The notes under the pieces were generated by a model. The model was given only the letters and a program-made list of their open reading frames with translations, was not told the origin of the DNA and searched no databases. From the NCBI RefSeq assembly GCF_021869765.1, contig NZ_CP084580.1, positions 5,146,001 through 5,210,000 on the forward strand: a stretch of 64,000 nt of DNA. Reading direction: 5' to 3'. This stretch comes from Chryseobacterium sp. MEBOG06. Lineage in GTDB: Bacteria; Bacteroidota; Bacteroidia; Flavobacteriales; Weeksellaceae. Of this stretch, positions 8,098 through 17,706 are shown one piece after another; the stretch's first letter is position 1; each line of letters opens with the position of its first letter. The position numbers were made by a program, and so were the translations under genes.

Positions 8098-9114
8098 TTA
8101 TAGAACCGGGATTTTTTTTTGGATTTTATCGTAGGTGTTTTTTACAACTTTCGGAGGAGCAAAACGATAGCCTATGTATAAGAGCCCGTAGAGGTTACTG
8201 TTTTCTACTGTTTGGTTATTTTTCTGATCGTAAGCATAAGCACTAAAATTCATTTTCCCACCGAATAAAAAACGATCGGTGTTGTAACCGATGTGAAGCC
8301 CTCCTTCCATTCTTATGGTTAGATATTGGGCATTTTCCTTTACACCTCCATTCTCAATATTACGGTAGCTGGAGAATTTCCCTCCGAGTCCCAATGCCAG
8401 AAAAGGTGAAATATTAATATTTTTACCAAGTACCCAATTGTAGAAGTATCCGATGTTACCCCCAATTTTATATTGAAATTCTTTACTTTTTATTCCTTCG
8501 GTTTTATTTCTGAAAATCGTAAGATCATAATCCAGAAACGGGACCCAGCTTCCACTGCTGTTTTTCTGCCATTCTCCCTGGGTATAAATGCTTTTTGCTG
8601 AAAAATTTTTATTAAGAATATAGGATGTAGATCCTCCGAAACTCTGCACCCGCAGATCAGGAAACTGAAGGTAAGGGTCTCTTCCTTCCTGCCATTGAGG
8701 AAAAAGGTCTTTCATATTTTCAAGATAAAATCCACGTACATTTTTGTAATAAAAAGTCTGGATAAATCTTTTTGGAAAAAGCCTGAAGCTGAAGTCTGTA
8801 TAAGAACTGCTGCCTTTCAAAGCCCCGCTGTCATTTCCCTGTAAAAACTTAGGGGCAAATGATAGCGTAGCACTTATAATTTTATAATCGACTGAAAGGG
8901 ATGTTTTAACCTTGTTATTGATTGAGAAGACTGTTTTCTCTGCATCTTTATATTCTCCTTCTGAAAAGGTATAGCTTTCAATATTGGTATCGAGATTGAC
9001 ACGGATCATAACCTGCTCCGCATAAGATTTAATATTGGCAGTATCGCTTTGTGCTTTCGTAAGGAAGGCAAATGATAAAAATAATAAAACGAATATCGCT
9101 TTTGGAATACTCAA
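8098..9114 (-). CDS. DUF4421 outer-membrane beta-barrel-like protein
   Basis: The 338-residue product has a signal peptide ending near FLTKAQS and a mature part rich in amphipathic strands with terminal aromatic residues, as in outer-membrane barrels. The pattern SFRLFPKRFIQTFYYKNVRGFYLEN fits DUF4421. The start codon appears to be TTG at 9114, because no ATG precedes the signal peptide in frame. Function unknown. Confidence 0.78.
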   Translation of the reverse strand: MSIPKAIFVLLFLSFAFLTKAQSDTANIKSYAEQVMIRVNLDTNIESYTFSEGEYKDAEKTVFSINNKVKTSLSVDYKIISATLSFAPKFLQGNDSGALKGSSSYTDFSFRLFPKRFIQTFYYKNVRGFYLENMKDLFPQWQEGRDPYLQFPDLRVQSFGGSTSYILNKNFSAKSIYTQGEWQKNSSGSWVPFLDYDLTIFRNKTEGIKSKEFQYKIGGNIGYFYNWVLGKNINISPFLALGLGGKFSSYRNIENGGVKENAQYLTIRMEGGLHIGYNTDRFLFGGKMNFSAYAYDQKNNQTVENSNLYGLLYIGYRFAPPKVVKNTYDKIQKKIPVL

Positions 9115-9180
9115 CCCGGATATTTTAAATTAAAAAATGAAAATACTACATTTTTTTCAATTATCCATTGATATCCCTAT

Positions 9181-9333
9181 TTAAGAGCAGCCGCAGTCTT
9201 TATCGCAGTTTGTTCTTTTGGAGCTGAATTTTTTCGGTGCAAAATTCTTTCTAAGTACTTTAAATAAAGAGTAGCAGGCAAATGCTACAATTATGAAAAT
9301 AAGTACATACTGAAAAATTAATGATGAGTCCAT
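9181..9333 (-). CDS. FeoB-associated Cys-rich membrane protein
   Basis: A 50-residue protein starting MDSSLIFQYVLIFIIVAFACY, so one membrane helix, then a basic stretch, and ending with CDKDCGCS. This is the small protein often coded behind feoB in Bacteroidota; the cysteines may bind or chaperone Fe(II). Its ATG overlaps the feoB stop by one base (TAATG), which argues for translational coupling and against a longer upstream frame that is open to 9459. Confidence 0.85.
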   Translation of the reverse strand: MDSSLIFQYVLIFIIVAFACYSLFKVLRKNFAPKKFSSKRTNCDKDCGCS

Positions 9334-11366
9334 TACTTTAAAATCTGATATGCTATCATCGACACAAAATATGCCAAACCTGTCATCATGACTACCTGAA
9401 AGCCGGTCCATTTCCAGCTTTTGGTCTCTCTGTAGACTACTGCAAGTGTAGAAACACACTGCATTGCAAATGCGTAAAACAGAAGAACGGAAATTCCTGT
9501 AGCAAAGCTGAATACTTTTTCTCCATTCGGTTTTACATCTCTTCTCATTTTATCAATTACCTTTACCTCCGGAGCGTCATCTTCCAGACTGTATAAAGTA
9601 GACATTGTTCCCACAAAAACCTCTCTTGCTACGAAGCTGGTAAGGATTCCTACCCCCATTTTCCAGTCGTAACCCAAAGGAGCGATAACAGGCTCTATTC
9701 CTTTACCCATTTTTGCCAGATAAGAGTGATCAAGGTGAACGTCTGCCGCTACCAGCTCATCTGCTTTTTGCTTGGGCCCAAAATAGCTAAGGAACCAGAT
9801 AATGATACTTACAATGAAAATGATCTTACCAGCACCGGTGATGAAGTCCCATACTTTACCCAAAACCATTTTAAAGTCATATCCGAAAAGTGGTTTTTTA
9901 TAGGCAGGAAGGTCCATTACCAGATAGGTTTTCCCTTGATTTTTAATAAATCCTTTAAGAATTGCAGCTGATAATAATGCGACTAAAAAGCCGAGAAGAT
10001 ACATTGCCATCAGGACCAGAGCTTTGTACTTTATTCCCAAAAATGATCCTTCAGAAATTATCAGACCGATAACAATACTGTATACCGGAAGTCTTGCTGA
10101 ACACGTCATAAATGGTGTTACGAGAATAGTCAGCAATCTTTCTTTAACGTTTTCAATATTTCTAGTGGAAATTACCGCGGGAATAGCGCATGCAGTTCCC
10201 GATACAAGGGGAACAATACTTTTACCGTTAAGCCCAAAGGGACGGAGTAATCTATCCATGAGGAACACTACTCTTGCCATATATCCTGAATCTTCTAACA
10301 GATAAAGGAAATATAAAAGAATTCCTATCTGTGGTGCAAATACCACAATTCCTCCGATTCCCGGAACGATACCGTTCGAGATCAGGGAATTAACAGGCCC
10401 TGCCGGAAGGTGCTCTCCTGTAAAAGCAGCCAACCATGAAAAGAAGCTTTCAATCCAGTTCATCGGATATTCTGCCAGAAAGAATACACTCTGGAAAATA
10501 ACCAATAGAATTATAAGGAAAACTACATAACCCCAGAATTTATGAACTAAAACTTTATCCAGTTTTTCTGTCAGTAATTCTTTAAACTGTGCTTTTTTAG
10601 AGATTACATCTTCTAAGATTTTATCTACATATTGATATCTTCTAACAGTTTCCTGAACCTGCAGTCTTTTAGGAACCAGGCTTTTAGTCTCAGAAGCATT
10701 AATCTGTTCTACTACGGATCCTATTCTTCCGAGATCTGTGCCCAGTGAAAGGCTCATCCAGGCTTTATATTCATTATCAAAACCTTTGTGTGATGCCAGT
10801 TTCTGAATGAAATCTTTATGTTCGCTTGGCGTTTCGAAAGAGATTTTATCTGCTTTTAAAAACTCATTGTTATAAACGGCTTCTCTTACCTCATCAATAC
10901 CAATCTGCTCTTTGGCGTTGGTCTGAATAATTTTAATGCCCAGGGCTTCAGAAAATTTCTTGACATCTATGGTTACCCCTCTTCTTTCTGCCTGGTCAAT
11001 CTGATTGACAATCAGCATCATCGGAATACCTAGATCCTGAATCTGCTGAAAAAGCAAAAGTCCTCTTTTTAAGCTTAATGCTTCAAGAATATAAACAACT
11101 CCTGCATAGTTTTTCTGCTCATCAATCAGATATTTTGAAAAAATAGCTTCATCTTCAGAACTTGGATACACACTGTAAGAACCAGGAAGATCAACTACTT
11201 CAACTTCCTCATTTTCATACACATATTTCCCTGAATGGCTTGCTACGGTAACACCTGCATAGTTTCCTGTTTTCTGCTTTTTGTTGCAAAGCGTATTGAA
11301 AACGGTAGATTTTCCTACATTGGGATTTCCGACTAAAAGTATCTGTTTTTTCTTGTTTTCCTGCAT
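9333..11366 (-). CDS. feoB: Ferrous iron transport protein B
   Basis: The 677-residue protein has an N-terminal G domain (GNPNVGKSTVFN at residues 13-24, switch GNYAGVTVAS, G3 DLPGSYS, G4 NQID) and a C-terminal transport part with two Gate repeats, including the conserved SGTACAIPAVISTR near residue 390. It imports Fe(II) across the inner membrane. It lies between feoA (one-base overlap) and the Cys-rich partner, so the order is feoA-feoB-feoB-associated gene. Expected to be iron-repressed; a candidate operator is at 11652-11670. Confidence 0.97.
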   Translation of the reverse strand: MQENKKKQILLVGNPNVGKSTVFNTLCNKKQKTGNYAGVTVASHSGKYVYENEEVEVVDLPGSYSVYPSSEDEAIFSKYLIDEQKNYAGVVYILEALSLKRGLLLFQQIQDLGIPMMLIVNQIDQAERRGVTIDVKKFSEALGIKIIQTNAKEQIGIDEVREAVYNNEFLKADKISFETPSEHKDFIQKLASHKGFDNEYKAWMSLSLGTDLGRIGSVVEQINASETKSLVPKRLQVQETVRRYQYVDKILEDVISKKAQFKELLTEKLDKVLVHKFWGYVVFLIILLVIFQSVFFLAEYPMNWIESFFSWLAAFTGEHLPAGPVNSLISNGIVPGIGGIVVFAPQIGILLYFLYLLEDSGYMARVVFLMDRLLRPFGLNGKSIVPLVSGTACAIPAVISTRNIENVKERLLTILVTPFMTCSARLPVYSIVIGLIISEGSFLGIKYKALVLMAMYLLGFLVALLSAAILKGFIKNQGKTYLVMDLPAYKKPLFGYDFKMVLGKVWDFITGAGKIIFIVSIIIWFLSYFGPKQKADELVAADVHLDHSYLAKMGKGIEPVIAPLGYDWKMGVGILTSFVAREVFVGTMSTLYSLEDDAPEVKVIDKMRRDVKPNGEKVFSFATGISVLLFYAFAMQCVSTLAVVYRETKSWKWTGFQVVMMTGLAYFVSMIAYQILK

Positions 11367-11620
11367 TAATTCAATTCTTCAACAATGATATAATCTCCTT
11401 CTTCCTCACGAAGAGCAATCCGGCTTTTCTCTGCTCCAAATTCTACATACATCGGTCCATTGAAAGGAGCCTGGTACAAAATCCTGAAAATGGTCTCCGG
11501 GAGAAGTCCCATTTCAATGATTTTATTGGGCATTTTCAGATGGTCATTATCATATCCCAATATCTTCCCCATTTTATTTTTAGGGAATCCACTTAATTTA
11601 TGTAATCCTTTCACTTCCAA
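11366..11620 (-). CDS. feoA: Ferrous iron transport protein A
   Basis: The 84-residue SH3-like protein contains GLLPETIFRILYQAPFNGPM and a final RIALREEEGDYIIVEE strand, typical of FeoA, a cytoplasmic partner of FeoB. Its stop overlaps the feoB start by one base. Confidence 0.92.
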   Translation of the reverse strand: MEVKGLHKLSGFPKNKMGKILGYDNDHLKMPNKIIEMGLLPETIFRILYQAPFNGPMYVEFGAEKSRIALREEEGDYIIVEELN

Positions 11621-11639
11621 AGCCTAATTTTTAGTGATG

Positions 11640-11670
11640 CAAATATACGCTATTTAAATTTAATCTAAAT
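11640..11670 (-). promoter_or_regulatory. feoAB promoter with candidate iron-repressor palindrome
   Basis: On the minus strand TATATTTG (11647-11640) matches the -7 consensus 20 nt upstream of feoA. Directly upstream lies a 19-bp near-palindrome (11670-11652) with halves ATTTAGATT and AATTTAAAT, where eight of nine positions pair. It includes ATTTAGATTAAAT. This layout, with the palindrome between -33 and -7, fits a metal-dependent repressor of DtxR or Fur type; the identity of the repressor is inference. Confidence 0.6.
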
Positions 11671-11690
11671 AACGTTTCGGTATAAAAGAA

Positions 11691-11725
11691 ATCAACCCAA
11701 ACACATTGCTGTATCTGGGTTGATT
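11691..11725 (-). terminator. Hairpin after the GLPGLI gene
   Basis: AATCAACCCA and TGGGTTGATT pair around a 15-nt loop, about 30 nt past the GLPGLI stop. The T run behind it is short. Confidence 0.55.
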
Positions 11726-11753
11726 CAAAATATAATTTAGTTGATATGAATGC

Positions 11754-12659
11754 TTATTTTTTCTTCTTATCAGAAGCTTGTTCTTTTTCTATTGGATTGT
11801 CGTTAGCATTGTAAAAATCCTTATACTGCTTTTCCTGCTTTTTCATCATATCTCCTACCGTTCCATCCATTCCAGGGATGGTTTTAGACATCATTTCCTG
11901 TGTCATCATAGGTCTTACAGAAGAAAACGGATCTTTTTTAAAGTCACTAAAAGTTTTCTCAAATTTTTCTCTTGTTAACTCATTTACTTTTCCTCCTGAA
12001 GCATGCATTAAATTTTCAATGTAAGAGAATTCCGTATAATCTTTCACTTTTTTATTTCCCTGCAATACCCAAGAGTAATTTTTATCAGCATCTTCAATTT
12101 TTACAATTAAACCGGGAAGCCCATAAAACTTATAAGGTCCGTCCTGAAATGGAATATCTGTACTAAACCAAGCAGTCCAAGTTCTTCCTCCAAAATCAGT
12201 TGTTGCCTTTTGTGCGTTATATTCTCCTATTTTTTGTTTATCAGCTAAGATATTCCAGTTGAATTTTAATTCTTCACTATAACCAATATTTGTTGGAGTA
12301 AATCCGTTAGCTATCTTATCCACATATTGTACTTTCATACTTGGGTATGACTTGTATATCCTTGCTGAAATTTTCGGGGTTTTAAGAGATTTTGAAAAGT
12401 CTTTCATCATCCCTGATTTCTTAATTGCCTCCATTTCAATCTTCATAATAGAATCCTGAGCGATCACTGTATAATCCTGATAAATTGATCTGTTCTTATC
12501 TGTTATATCTAAAATGGTCACTACCTTATCCAGCTTTGCCGAATCTTTCTTCGGCTTGAAAGTCAATTCATAAAAGAAACGGTTTGCAGTTTCTTTGGAT
12601 TCCTGAGCTCCTGCAAATGCAAAAAGAGCGATAAGAAATACTGAGAATAGCTTTTTCAT
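11754..12659 (-). CDS. GLPGLI family secreted protein
   Basis: The 301-residue protein has a signal peptide (MKKLFSVFLIALFAFAGAQ) and the family signature GLPGLIVKIED near residue 180. GLPGLI proteins occur only in Bacteroidota, are secreted and often sit beside an outer-membrane receptor-like protein; here such a protein is at 13394-16105, separated only by the divergent DinB gene. The tail is Lys-rich. Biochemical function is unknown. Confidence 0.93.
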   Translation of the reverse strand: MKKLFSVFLIALFAFAGAQESKETANRFFYELTFKPKKDSAKLDKVVTILDITDKNRSIYQDYTVIAQDSIMKIEMEAIKKSGMMKDFSKSLKTPKISARIYKSYPSMKVQYVDKIANGFTPTNIGYSEELKFNWNILADKQKIGEYNAQKATTDFGGRTWTAWFSTDIPFQDGPYKFYGLPGLIVKIEDADKNYSWVLQGNKKVKDYTEFSYIENLMHASGGKVNELTREKFEKTFSDFKKDPFSSVRPMMTQEMMSKTIPGMDGTVGDMMKKQEKQYKDFYNANDNPIEKEQASDKKKK

Positions 12660-12844
12660 TGTATCAAAGTTTACCTAATAAGTAATCATATTTGTTATTT
12701 TGTTACAATATTTTTTAATTTTTATTTTTTGTAGTTTTTTTCATCAGTTTTAAAATTATGATTTGCCATGCAAAAAATTATGATTCTGTTAAAATATTTT
12801 TGAATCTAAAACACTTATCTTTAGGCTTTTAAAAACAAAATATT

Positions 12845-13342
12845 ATGGATACCTTATCTCAATTAAAATCCGAACTGGAGGGAGAATTCCAAACCACAAA
12901 AAAATTTATTGATCTTTACCCTGAAGGGAAAAATGATTACGCCCCTCATGAAAAGAGCATGAAAATGATGCCGCTTGCCACCCATCTTGTAGAAGTTTTT
13001 GAATGGCCCAATACCATTTTGAATACCTCGGAACTGGATTTTGCCACAGGAGGCTACAAACCTACAGTTCTTTCAACAAGGGAGGATCTGATTAAAAAAC
13101 TGGATGACAGTTATCAGGCCGGTAAAGCTGCTTTAGAAAAGGCTACAGAAGATGAGCTGAACCCAAGCTGGACGATTAAAAATGATGGGCACGCACTGGC
13201 CAGCTGGAGTAAATACGGAGCGATCAGACATGCTTTAAATCAAATTACCCACCACAGAGCTCAGCTTGGAGTATATTACAGACTGAACAATATTCCTTTA
13301 CCGGGAAGTTACGGTCCTTCTGCTGATCAGCAAAGTTTTTAA
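12845..13342 (+). CDS. DinB/YfiT-type four-helix metalloprotein
   Basis: The 165-residue protein has the DinB-superfamily histidines: MPLATHLVEVFEW near residue 45 and a C-terminal QITHHRAQLGVYYR near 138-151. Such proteins bind a divalent metal with three His and are often thiol S-transferases or stress proteins. It is divergent from the GLPGLI gene, with a 185-nt AT-rich gap between them, and ends at a shared terminator. Confidence 0.88.
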   Translation: MDTLSQLKSELEGEFQTTKKFIDLYPEGKNDYAPHEKSMKMMPLATHLVEVFEWPNTILNTSELDFATGGYKPTVLSTREDLIKKLDDSYQAGKAALEKATEDELNPSWTIKNDGHALASWSKYGAIRHALNQITHHRAQLGVYYRLNNIPLPGSYGPSADQQSF

Positions 13343-13361
13343 TACATCATTATATCTCAAC

Positions 13362-13390
13362 AAAAAACCAATCCCGAGGGATTGGTTTTT
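13362..13390. terminator. Bidirectional terminator
   Basis: AAAAACCAATCCC-GAG-GGATTGGTTTTT is a strong stem between the converging DinB gene and the outer-membrane protein gene. Confidence 0.85.
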
Positions 13391-13393
13391 ATT

Positions 13394-16105
13394 TTATTTA
13401 AAGTTGAATTTTACGGTAAACATTACCTGGCTGGGGCGGAGCTGAATTTTGGTGTATGTATTGGCTGTAGCGCTCACATCATACGTTTCAAAAACTTTTC
13501 TGTTGGCAATATTCATCCATTTTATTTCAAAATCGACTTTTTTCTTTGCCCATGAAAACTGATATGAAATATCATAGAATGCATTATTATAGCTTTGGTT
13601 TATATTACTGCTGTTCACCTGATCCCAGTTAAAACCTATTGTGTGGTTCTCTATCGGATAGAAATAGGCTGCAAGGTTGTGGGTATATCCGTTTCTTTTG
13701 CTTTTACCATTAAGCTCAGGAAGCAAACTGGTATTGGTTTGTTTGGTAAGTGAAATACTTGCATTATAATCAATACTCATCCAGCTGAAATAAGTATTAT
13801 TCAGCTTAAACCCATAAGACTGGGCATTATTTTCTCCTTCATAGGCTCCATCATTCTGATAAGCATCTGATCTTGAAGTATTATTACTATAGCTTACTGA
13901 AGCATTTGTTTTAAATTTTGGGAAATATTTTCCTACTTCTGCACTGTATACATTGCTTACAGCATGGTTGTCCTGTTCTATATAGCTTCCGATCATAAAC
14001 CCGGAAGAATTCCTTGTAGGGTTGGACATTAGGTTTCTTTTGATGTCACTGAAGCGATAATTAACGTTAAAAAACAAATTATTAAGTGGATTTCTATATT
14101 CAAGCCTGACTCCCGTAGATTTTGTGTTACTCTGTGGAATGGGATTATCTGGGCTCATCACATTGATTCCATTTGGAGACTGCATAAGGTAACCTGCATA
14201 TGCCGTATTCACATCACCAAAATTATTGCTTATGTTCCCATTCGCGGAAGCTTTCCAAAATGAAGCAAATGAGTACTGTACAAAAGCATTCGGTTCAAAA
14301 GTAACTTTATTCACCGATTTGTCAACGTTTCTCAAAGGATCATCTGCCTTAATATTATTGGAATTTACAGGAAGATTAGCAAATAACATCCACGATTCGC
14401 TTTTATAGTTCACTCCTACACTTCCATAAGGTGAAGCTATAGAATAGGTGAGATCATTGTAATAAGCATCCCCATATCCAAAATACTTTCCGGCCTGCAG
14501 ATTAATCAACGCAGAATTAAGAGTGGTTGTCTTATAATTAAAACCTACTTCCGGGGTAAATGTCCATCCTTTAGCAGAAAAGCCAATATTGGCAGAATGA
14601 TTAGCTTCAAAAGTTTTAAGTCCGAACTTCTGTCTTACAGTTTCTGCTTTAAATCCTGGCATAAAACCCGGAATTTCCAGATAAGAAGCAGGCGTAACAT
14701 CTAAAGTCTGTTTATCATTCTGATAATTGATAAATGATTTAACATTCACCATTTTTTCTTTCCACGGAATTATTGTACTCAACGAGTTCTGGAACGATGA
14801 AGTAGGGGATTCTACAGCCTCCTCTCCATGTCTGCTAGATGTATTTGACGATGTACTCGTTCTGTCTGCCAACGCCCTGTCTGCATTCCAGAATTGAGAG
14901 AAACTGGTGGTATTTTTAAAGAACCCTTTTTTAGCATTCTTTGTAAAGATCAATTCTCCTTTTGCTTTATCTGTATAAAAGTTATTCAAAACATTCTGAA
15001 TGACAGTAGAAGCAGGCGTATCAGGTGTTGCAAAATAATCCGTTTGTTTATAACTTTCCCTGCTTACTGCATTATTGGTATAGTTGGCACTCGCTTTTAA
15101 TTCCCACTCCTTCTTCTTATCGATATTAACTAAATAATTGGCTGATAAATAATGAACATTATTCATTAAATATCTCTTGACAGGAAGATCAGGAGTACTT
15201 GCATTTTCTACACTCAGCCAGTTATTTTGACCGGCATTGATTCTTCTTCCTTCCCATGAACTTCCAAAGGCAAGAATATTTCCTTCATTTTCTACCTGCT
15301 CGCCCATATTATTGGTTTTGTAGTTGACCACCCACTGACTTTTCTGTCCAAAAAACATAGGGGTAAGCTTAACATTCCAAAGCCATGGATCTCCGAAACC
15401 GGTTCCTACTTCTCCCCTACCTGTCATGGTAACAGAGTTTTTAAGCTTGATATTAATAGCTGCCTGATCAGAAGGAACCTTGTCCTGAAGTATTTTTACG
15501 GGCTGGTGGTTTTCAAGAACCTCTACTTTTTGGACGGCATCTTTGGGAAGAGAATTATTTATGGTACCATATCCTCCTTCCATAAGGTCTTTTCCGTTGA
15601 CGTAGAATTTATTAATTGCATTTCCCTGATAAAGAATTGTTCCGTCATTGTTCACTTCAATACCCGGAATCTTTTTCATCACATCTGCCAGTGTCCTGTC
15701 GTTTTTACTGTTGAATGCCTTAAGATCATAAGAGATGGTATCTCCTCTTGCGGTGATCATCTTTGTTTTTAACTGTACTTCTTTAATTTCTGTAGCTTCA
15801 GACTGCATTTTAAAATTCAGAGTCTGGTCACTATTGCTGATTTGTTTGGTAAGGGGTTTCTGATTGAATGCTTTTACCTTAAGATCTACATTACTCTCTC
15901 CGGAAGTAAAAGTTACTTTGTACTCTCCTTTAGAATTGGTAATTGCATAGGCAAGTATGGCATCTTTACCGGGCTCTTCAATTGTAACACTGGCACTTGG
16001 TACTGCTACCCCGTCGTCGTCAGTGATCTTTCCTGAAACCGTCTTCTGTGCGAAAGTAAGCACAGTAAAAAAAAGCATCAGAAATAAAGAAATATTTTTT
16101 TTCAT
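13394..16105 (-). CDS. Outer-membrane beta-barrel protein with carboxypeptidase-like N-domain
   Basis: The 903-residue protein has a signal peptide ending at TFAQK, then a CarboxypepD_reg-like beta-sandwich (TVSGKITDDDGVAVPSASVT), a plug-like segment (ADVMKKIPGIEVNNDGTI, near residue 140) and a long C-terminal barrel. It resembles TonB-dependent receptors of the OMP_b-brl_3 type but shows no SusC signature. It may transport or assemble a surface ligand. A GLPGLI gene lies nearby on the same strand. The ligand cannot be read from sequence. Confidence 0.88.
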   Translation of the reverse strand: MKKNISLFLMLFFTVLTFAQKTVSGKITDDDGVAVPSASVTIEEPGKDAILAYAITNSKGEYKVTFTSGESNVDLKVKAFNQKPLTKQISNSDQTLNFKMQSEATEIKEVQLKTKMITARGDTISYDLKAFNSKNDRTLADVMKKIPGIEVNNDGTILYQGNAINKFYVNGKDLMEGGYGTINNSLPKDAVQKVEVLENHQPVKILQDKVPSDQAAINIKLKNSVTMTGRGEVGTGFGDPWLWNVKLTPMFFGQKSQWVVNYKTNNMGEQVENEGNILAFGSSWEGRRINAGQNNWLSVENASTPDLPVKRYLMNNVHYLSANYLVNIDKKKEWELKASANYTNNAVSRESYKQTDYFATPDTPASTVIQNVLNNFYTDKAKGELIFTKNAKKGFFKNTTSFSQFWNADRALADRTSTSSNTSSRHGEEAVESPTSSFQNSLSTIIPWKEKMVNVKSFINYQNDKQTLDVTPASYLEIPGFMPGFKAETVRQKFGLKTFEANHSANIGFSAKGWTFTPEVGFNYKTTTLNSALINLQAGKYFGYGDAYYNDLTYSIASPYGSVGVNYKSESWMLFANLPVNSNNIKADDPLRNVDKSVNKVTFEPNAFVQYSFASFWKASANGNISNNFGDVNTAYAGYLMQSPNGINVMSPDNPIPQSNTKSTGVRLEYRNPLNNLFFNVNYRFSDIKRNLMSNPTRNSSGFMIGSYIEQDNHAVSNVYSAEVGKYFPKFKTNASVSYSNNTSRSDAYQNDGAYEGENNAQSYGFKLNNTYFSWMSIDYNASISLTKQTNTSLLPELNGKSKRNGYTHNLAAYFYPIENHTIGFNWDQVNSSNINQSYNNAFYDISYQFSWAKKKVDFEIKWMNIANRKVFETYDVSATANTYTKIQLRPSQVMFTVKFNFK

Positions 16106-16662
16106 ACTTATTATTTGCTCAATTAGTTAGTCTTTATGATAATTCGTTACACTTCTTTTAAAGATCTCTTTTATTACAAAAAGTTAAATCTATATCACTA
16201 CGAAAATAGTTATATTTTTCATATGTCGAAAATTTTACTCAATTTATTAGAATGAATCGCTTATTAGCAATTCATAAGTAAGAATTATTAAAATAAATTT
16301 TGAATTACCACATAAAAATAAAATTGGTCAATAAGCTCATTTTTATCATTTTTGTTCTATTTACAAAAATTAATATTATAGTAGCAAAACGAATCAAAAT
16401 TCTCAAGTCTTAATATTAAAATTTACATATAAACATATATCCCTACATGAAGAACTAAAACAGCTCATTGATTCTCATTTTCAAATTTTATCAACTTCCA
16501 AGTGATTTTATCTATTTAATAGAAATATAATATTTATGGTTATTTCAATTATTCCAGCTGCAATAACTATTAACTGTCCTACAGGTATATTTTAAAGTGT
16601 TTCATTCTCATTTATTCAAAGAATAGTAAAAAACTAATTAACCAATACAAACACCTATGTTT

Positions 16663-16679
16663 TTATTTAGACTAAATAA
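16663..16679. promoter_or_regulatory. Perfect 17-bp palindrome, possible iron-type operator
   Basis: TTATTTAG-A-CTAAATAA is perfectly symmetric and lies about 90 nt upstream of the Fe-type cupin gene. Its core ATTTAGACTAAAT differs by one base from ATTTAGATTAAAT in the feoA promoter (11670-11658), which suggests one regulator for both. The assignment is inference. Confidence 0.5.
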
Positions 16680-16724
16680 TAAAATTGAGTTAGAATCATG
16701 AGTTAAAAAAATCATTAACCTTCA

Positions 16725-16751
16725 TTTGTAAATATTAATTTAATAATTTTG
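16725..16751 (+). promoter_or_regulatory. Likely promoter of the cupin gene
   Basis: TAATTTTG at 16744-16751 fits TAnnTTTG, 18 nt before the ATG. TTTG at 16725-16728 is a possible -33 box, but the 15-nt spacing is shorter than the usual 17-23. Confidence 0.5.
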
Positions 16752-16769
16752 TAATATAAATTTATTAAA

Positions 16770-17651
16770 ATGGGAATAATTTTAAAGCCTATAGATGTTG
16801 TAGATGACATTTCTAAAGAAGAATTCTACGAAAAATATCTAAAGCCAAGAAGGCCCGTTGTCATCAAAAATATGGCAAAAAACTGGCCTGCATATCAAAA
16901 ATGGACGATGGAATATATGAAGGAGGTTGTAGGAGAAGTGGAAGTCCCTTTATATGACAGCTCAAAAGCAGACCCTTCTGCCCCCATCAATTCTTCTGCT
17001 GCAAAAATGAAGTTCGCAGACTATATAGACCTTATACAGCGCGAGCCTACCGATCTAAGAATATTCCTTTTTGATCCCATAAAATACGCTCCAAAACTTT
17101 TGGAAGATTATATTTCTCCTAAAAAACTGATGGGAGGTTTCCTTGATAAATACCCTAATATGTTCTTTGGCGGAAAGGGATCTGTAACTTTCCTTCACTT
17201 TGATATCGATATGGCCCATATTTTTCACACGCATTTCAATGGAAGGAAACATATCCTTCTATTTGATTATAAATGGAAAGAAAGACTGTACCAGATTCCT
17301 TATGCGACTTATGCATTGGAAGATTATGATATCGAAAATCCCGACTTTACAAAATTCCCAGCCCTCGATGGCGTAGAAGGTATTGAGTGTTTCCTTGAAC
17401 ATGGGGATACTTTGTTTATGCCTACAGGATGGTGGCACTGGATGAAGTATCTGGACGGAAGTTTTTCTATTTCTCTAAGAGCGTGGGACAAATCATGGGC
17501 AGTAAAGGCACATTCTCTGTGGAACCTTACTGTACAGCGAAAGTTCGATGACATTATGAAGTCGAATTTCAAAAAGAAATATATGGACTGGAAAGAAAAA
17601 CTTGCTTTTAGAAGAGCCGAAATCGCCTTGAAAAGAGGTTTACCAAAATAA
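16770..17651 (+). CDS. Cupin_8/JmjC-like Fe(II)/2-oxoglutarate oxygenase
   Basis: The 293-residue protein has the N-terminal pattern PVVIKNMAKNWPAYQKWT of JmjC-type cupins. The iron-binding HxD is seen in TFLHFDIDMAH (near residue 143) and the distal His in MPTGWWHWMKYL (near residue 221). Such enzymes hydroxylate protein or small-molecule substrates using Fe(II), O2 and 2-oxoglutarate. It stands alone with its own promoter and terminator. The substrate is unknown. Confidence 0.87.
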   Translation: MGIILKPIDVVDDISKEEFYEKYLKPRRPVVIKNMAKNWPAYQKWTMEYMKEVVGEVEVPLYDSSKADPSAPINSSAAKMKFADYIDLIQREPTDLRIFLFDPIKYAPKLLEDYISPKKLMGGFLDKYPNMFFGGKGSVTFLHFDIDMAHIFHTHFNGRKHILLFDYKWKERLYQIPYATYALEDYDIENPDFTKFPALDGVEGIECFLEHGDTLFMPTGWWHWMKYLDGSFSISLRAWDKSWAVKAHSLWNLTVQRKFDDIMKSNFKKKYMDWKEKLAFRRAEIALKRGLPK

Positions 17652-17684
17652 CAAAAAGACGTTTCGAGTGAAACGTCTTTTTGT
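17652..17684. terminator. Bidirectional terminator
   Basis: AAAAAGACGTTTC-GAGT-GAAACGTCTTTTT is a 13-bp stem between the converging cupin and peptidase genes. Confidence 0.88.
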
Positions 17685-17706
17685 TTACAATCTATTTGTC
17701 AACTAT

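Larger units (their letters stand above)
16106..16769. other. Gene-free divergent intergenic region
   Basis: These 664 nt are strongly AT-rich and richer in C than G on the plus strand (hand count 16141-16680: about 42 G, 74 C). I see no ORF worth calling. It holds the palindrome at 16663-16679 and a promoter before the cupin gene. Confidence 0.7.
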
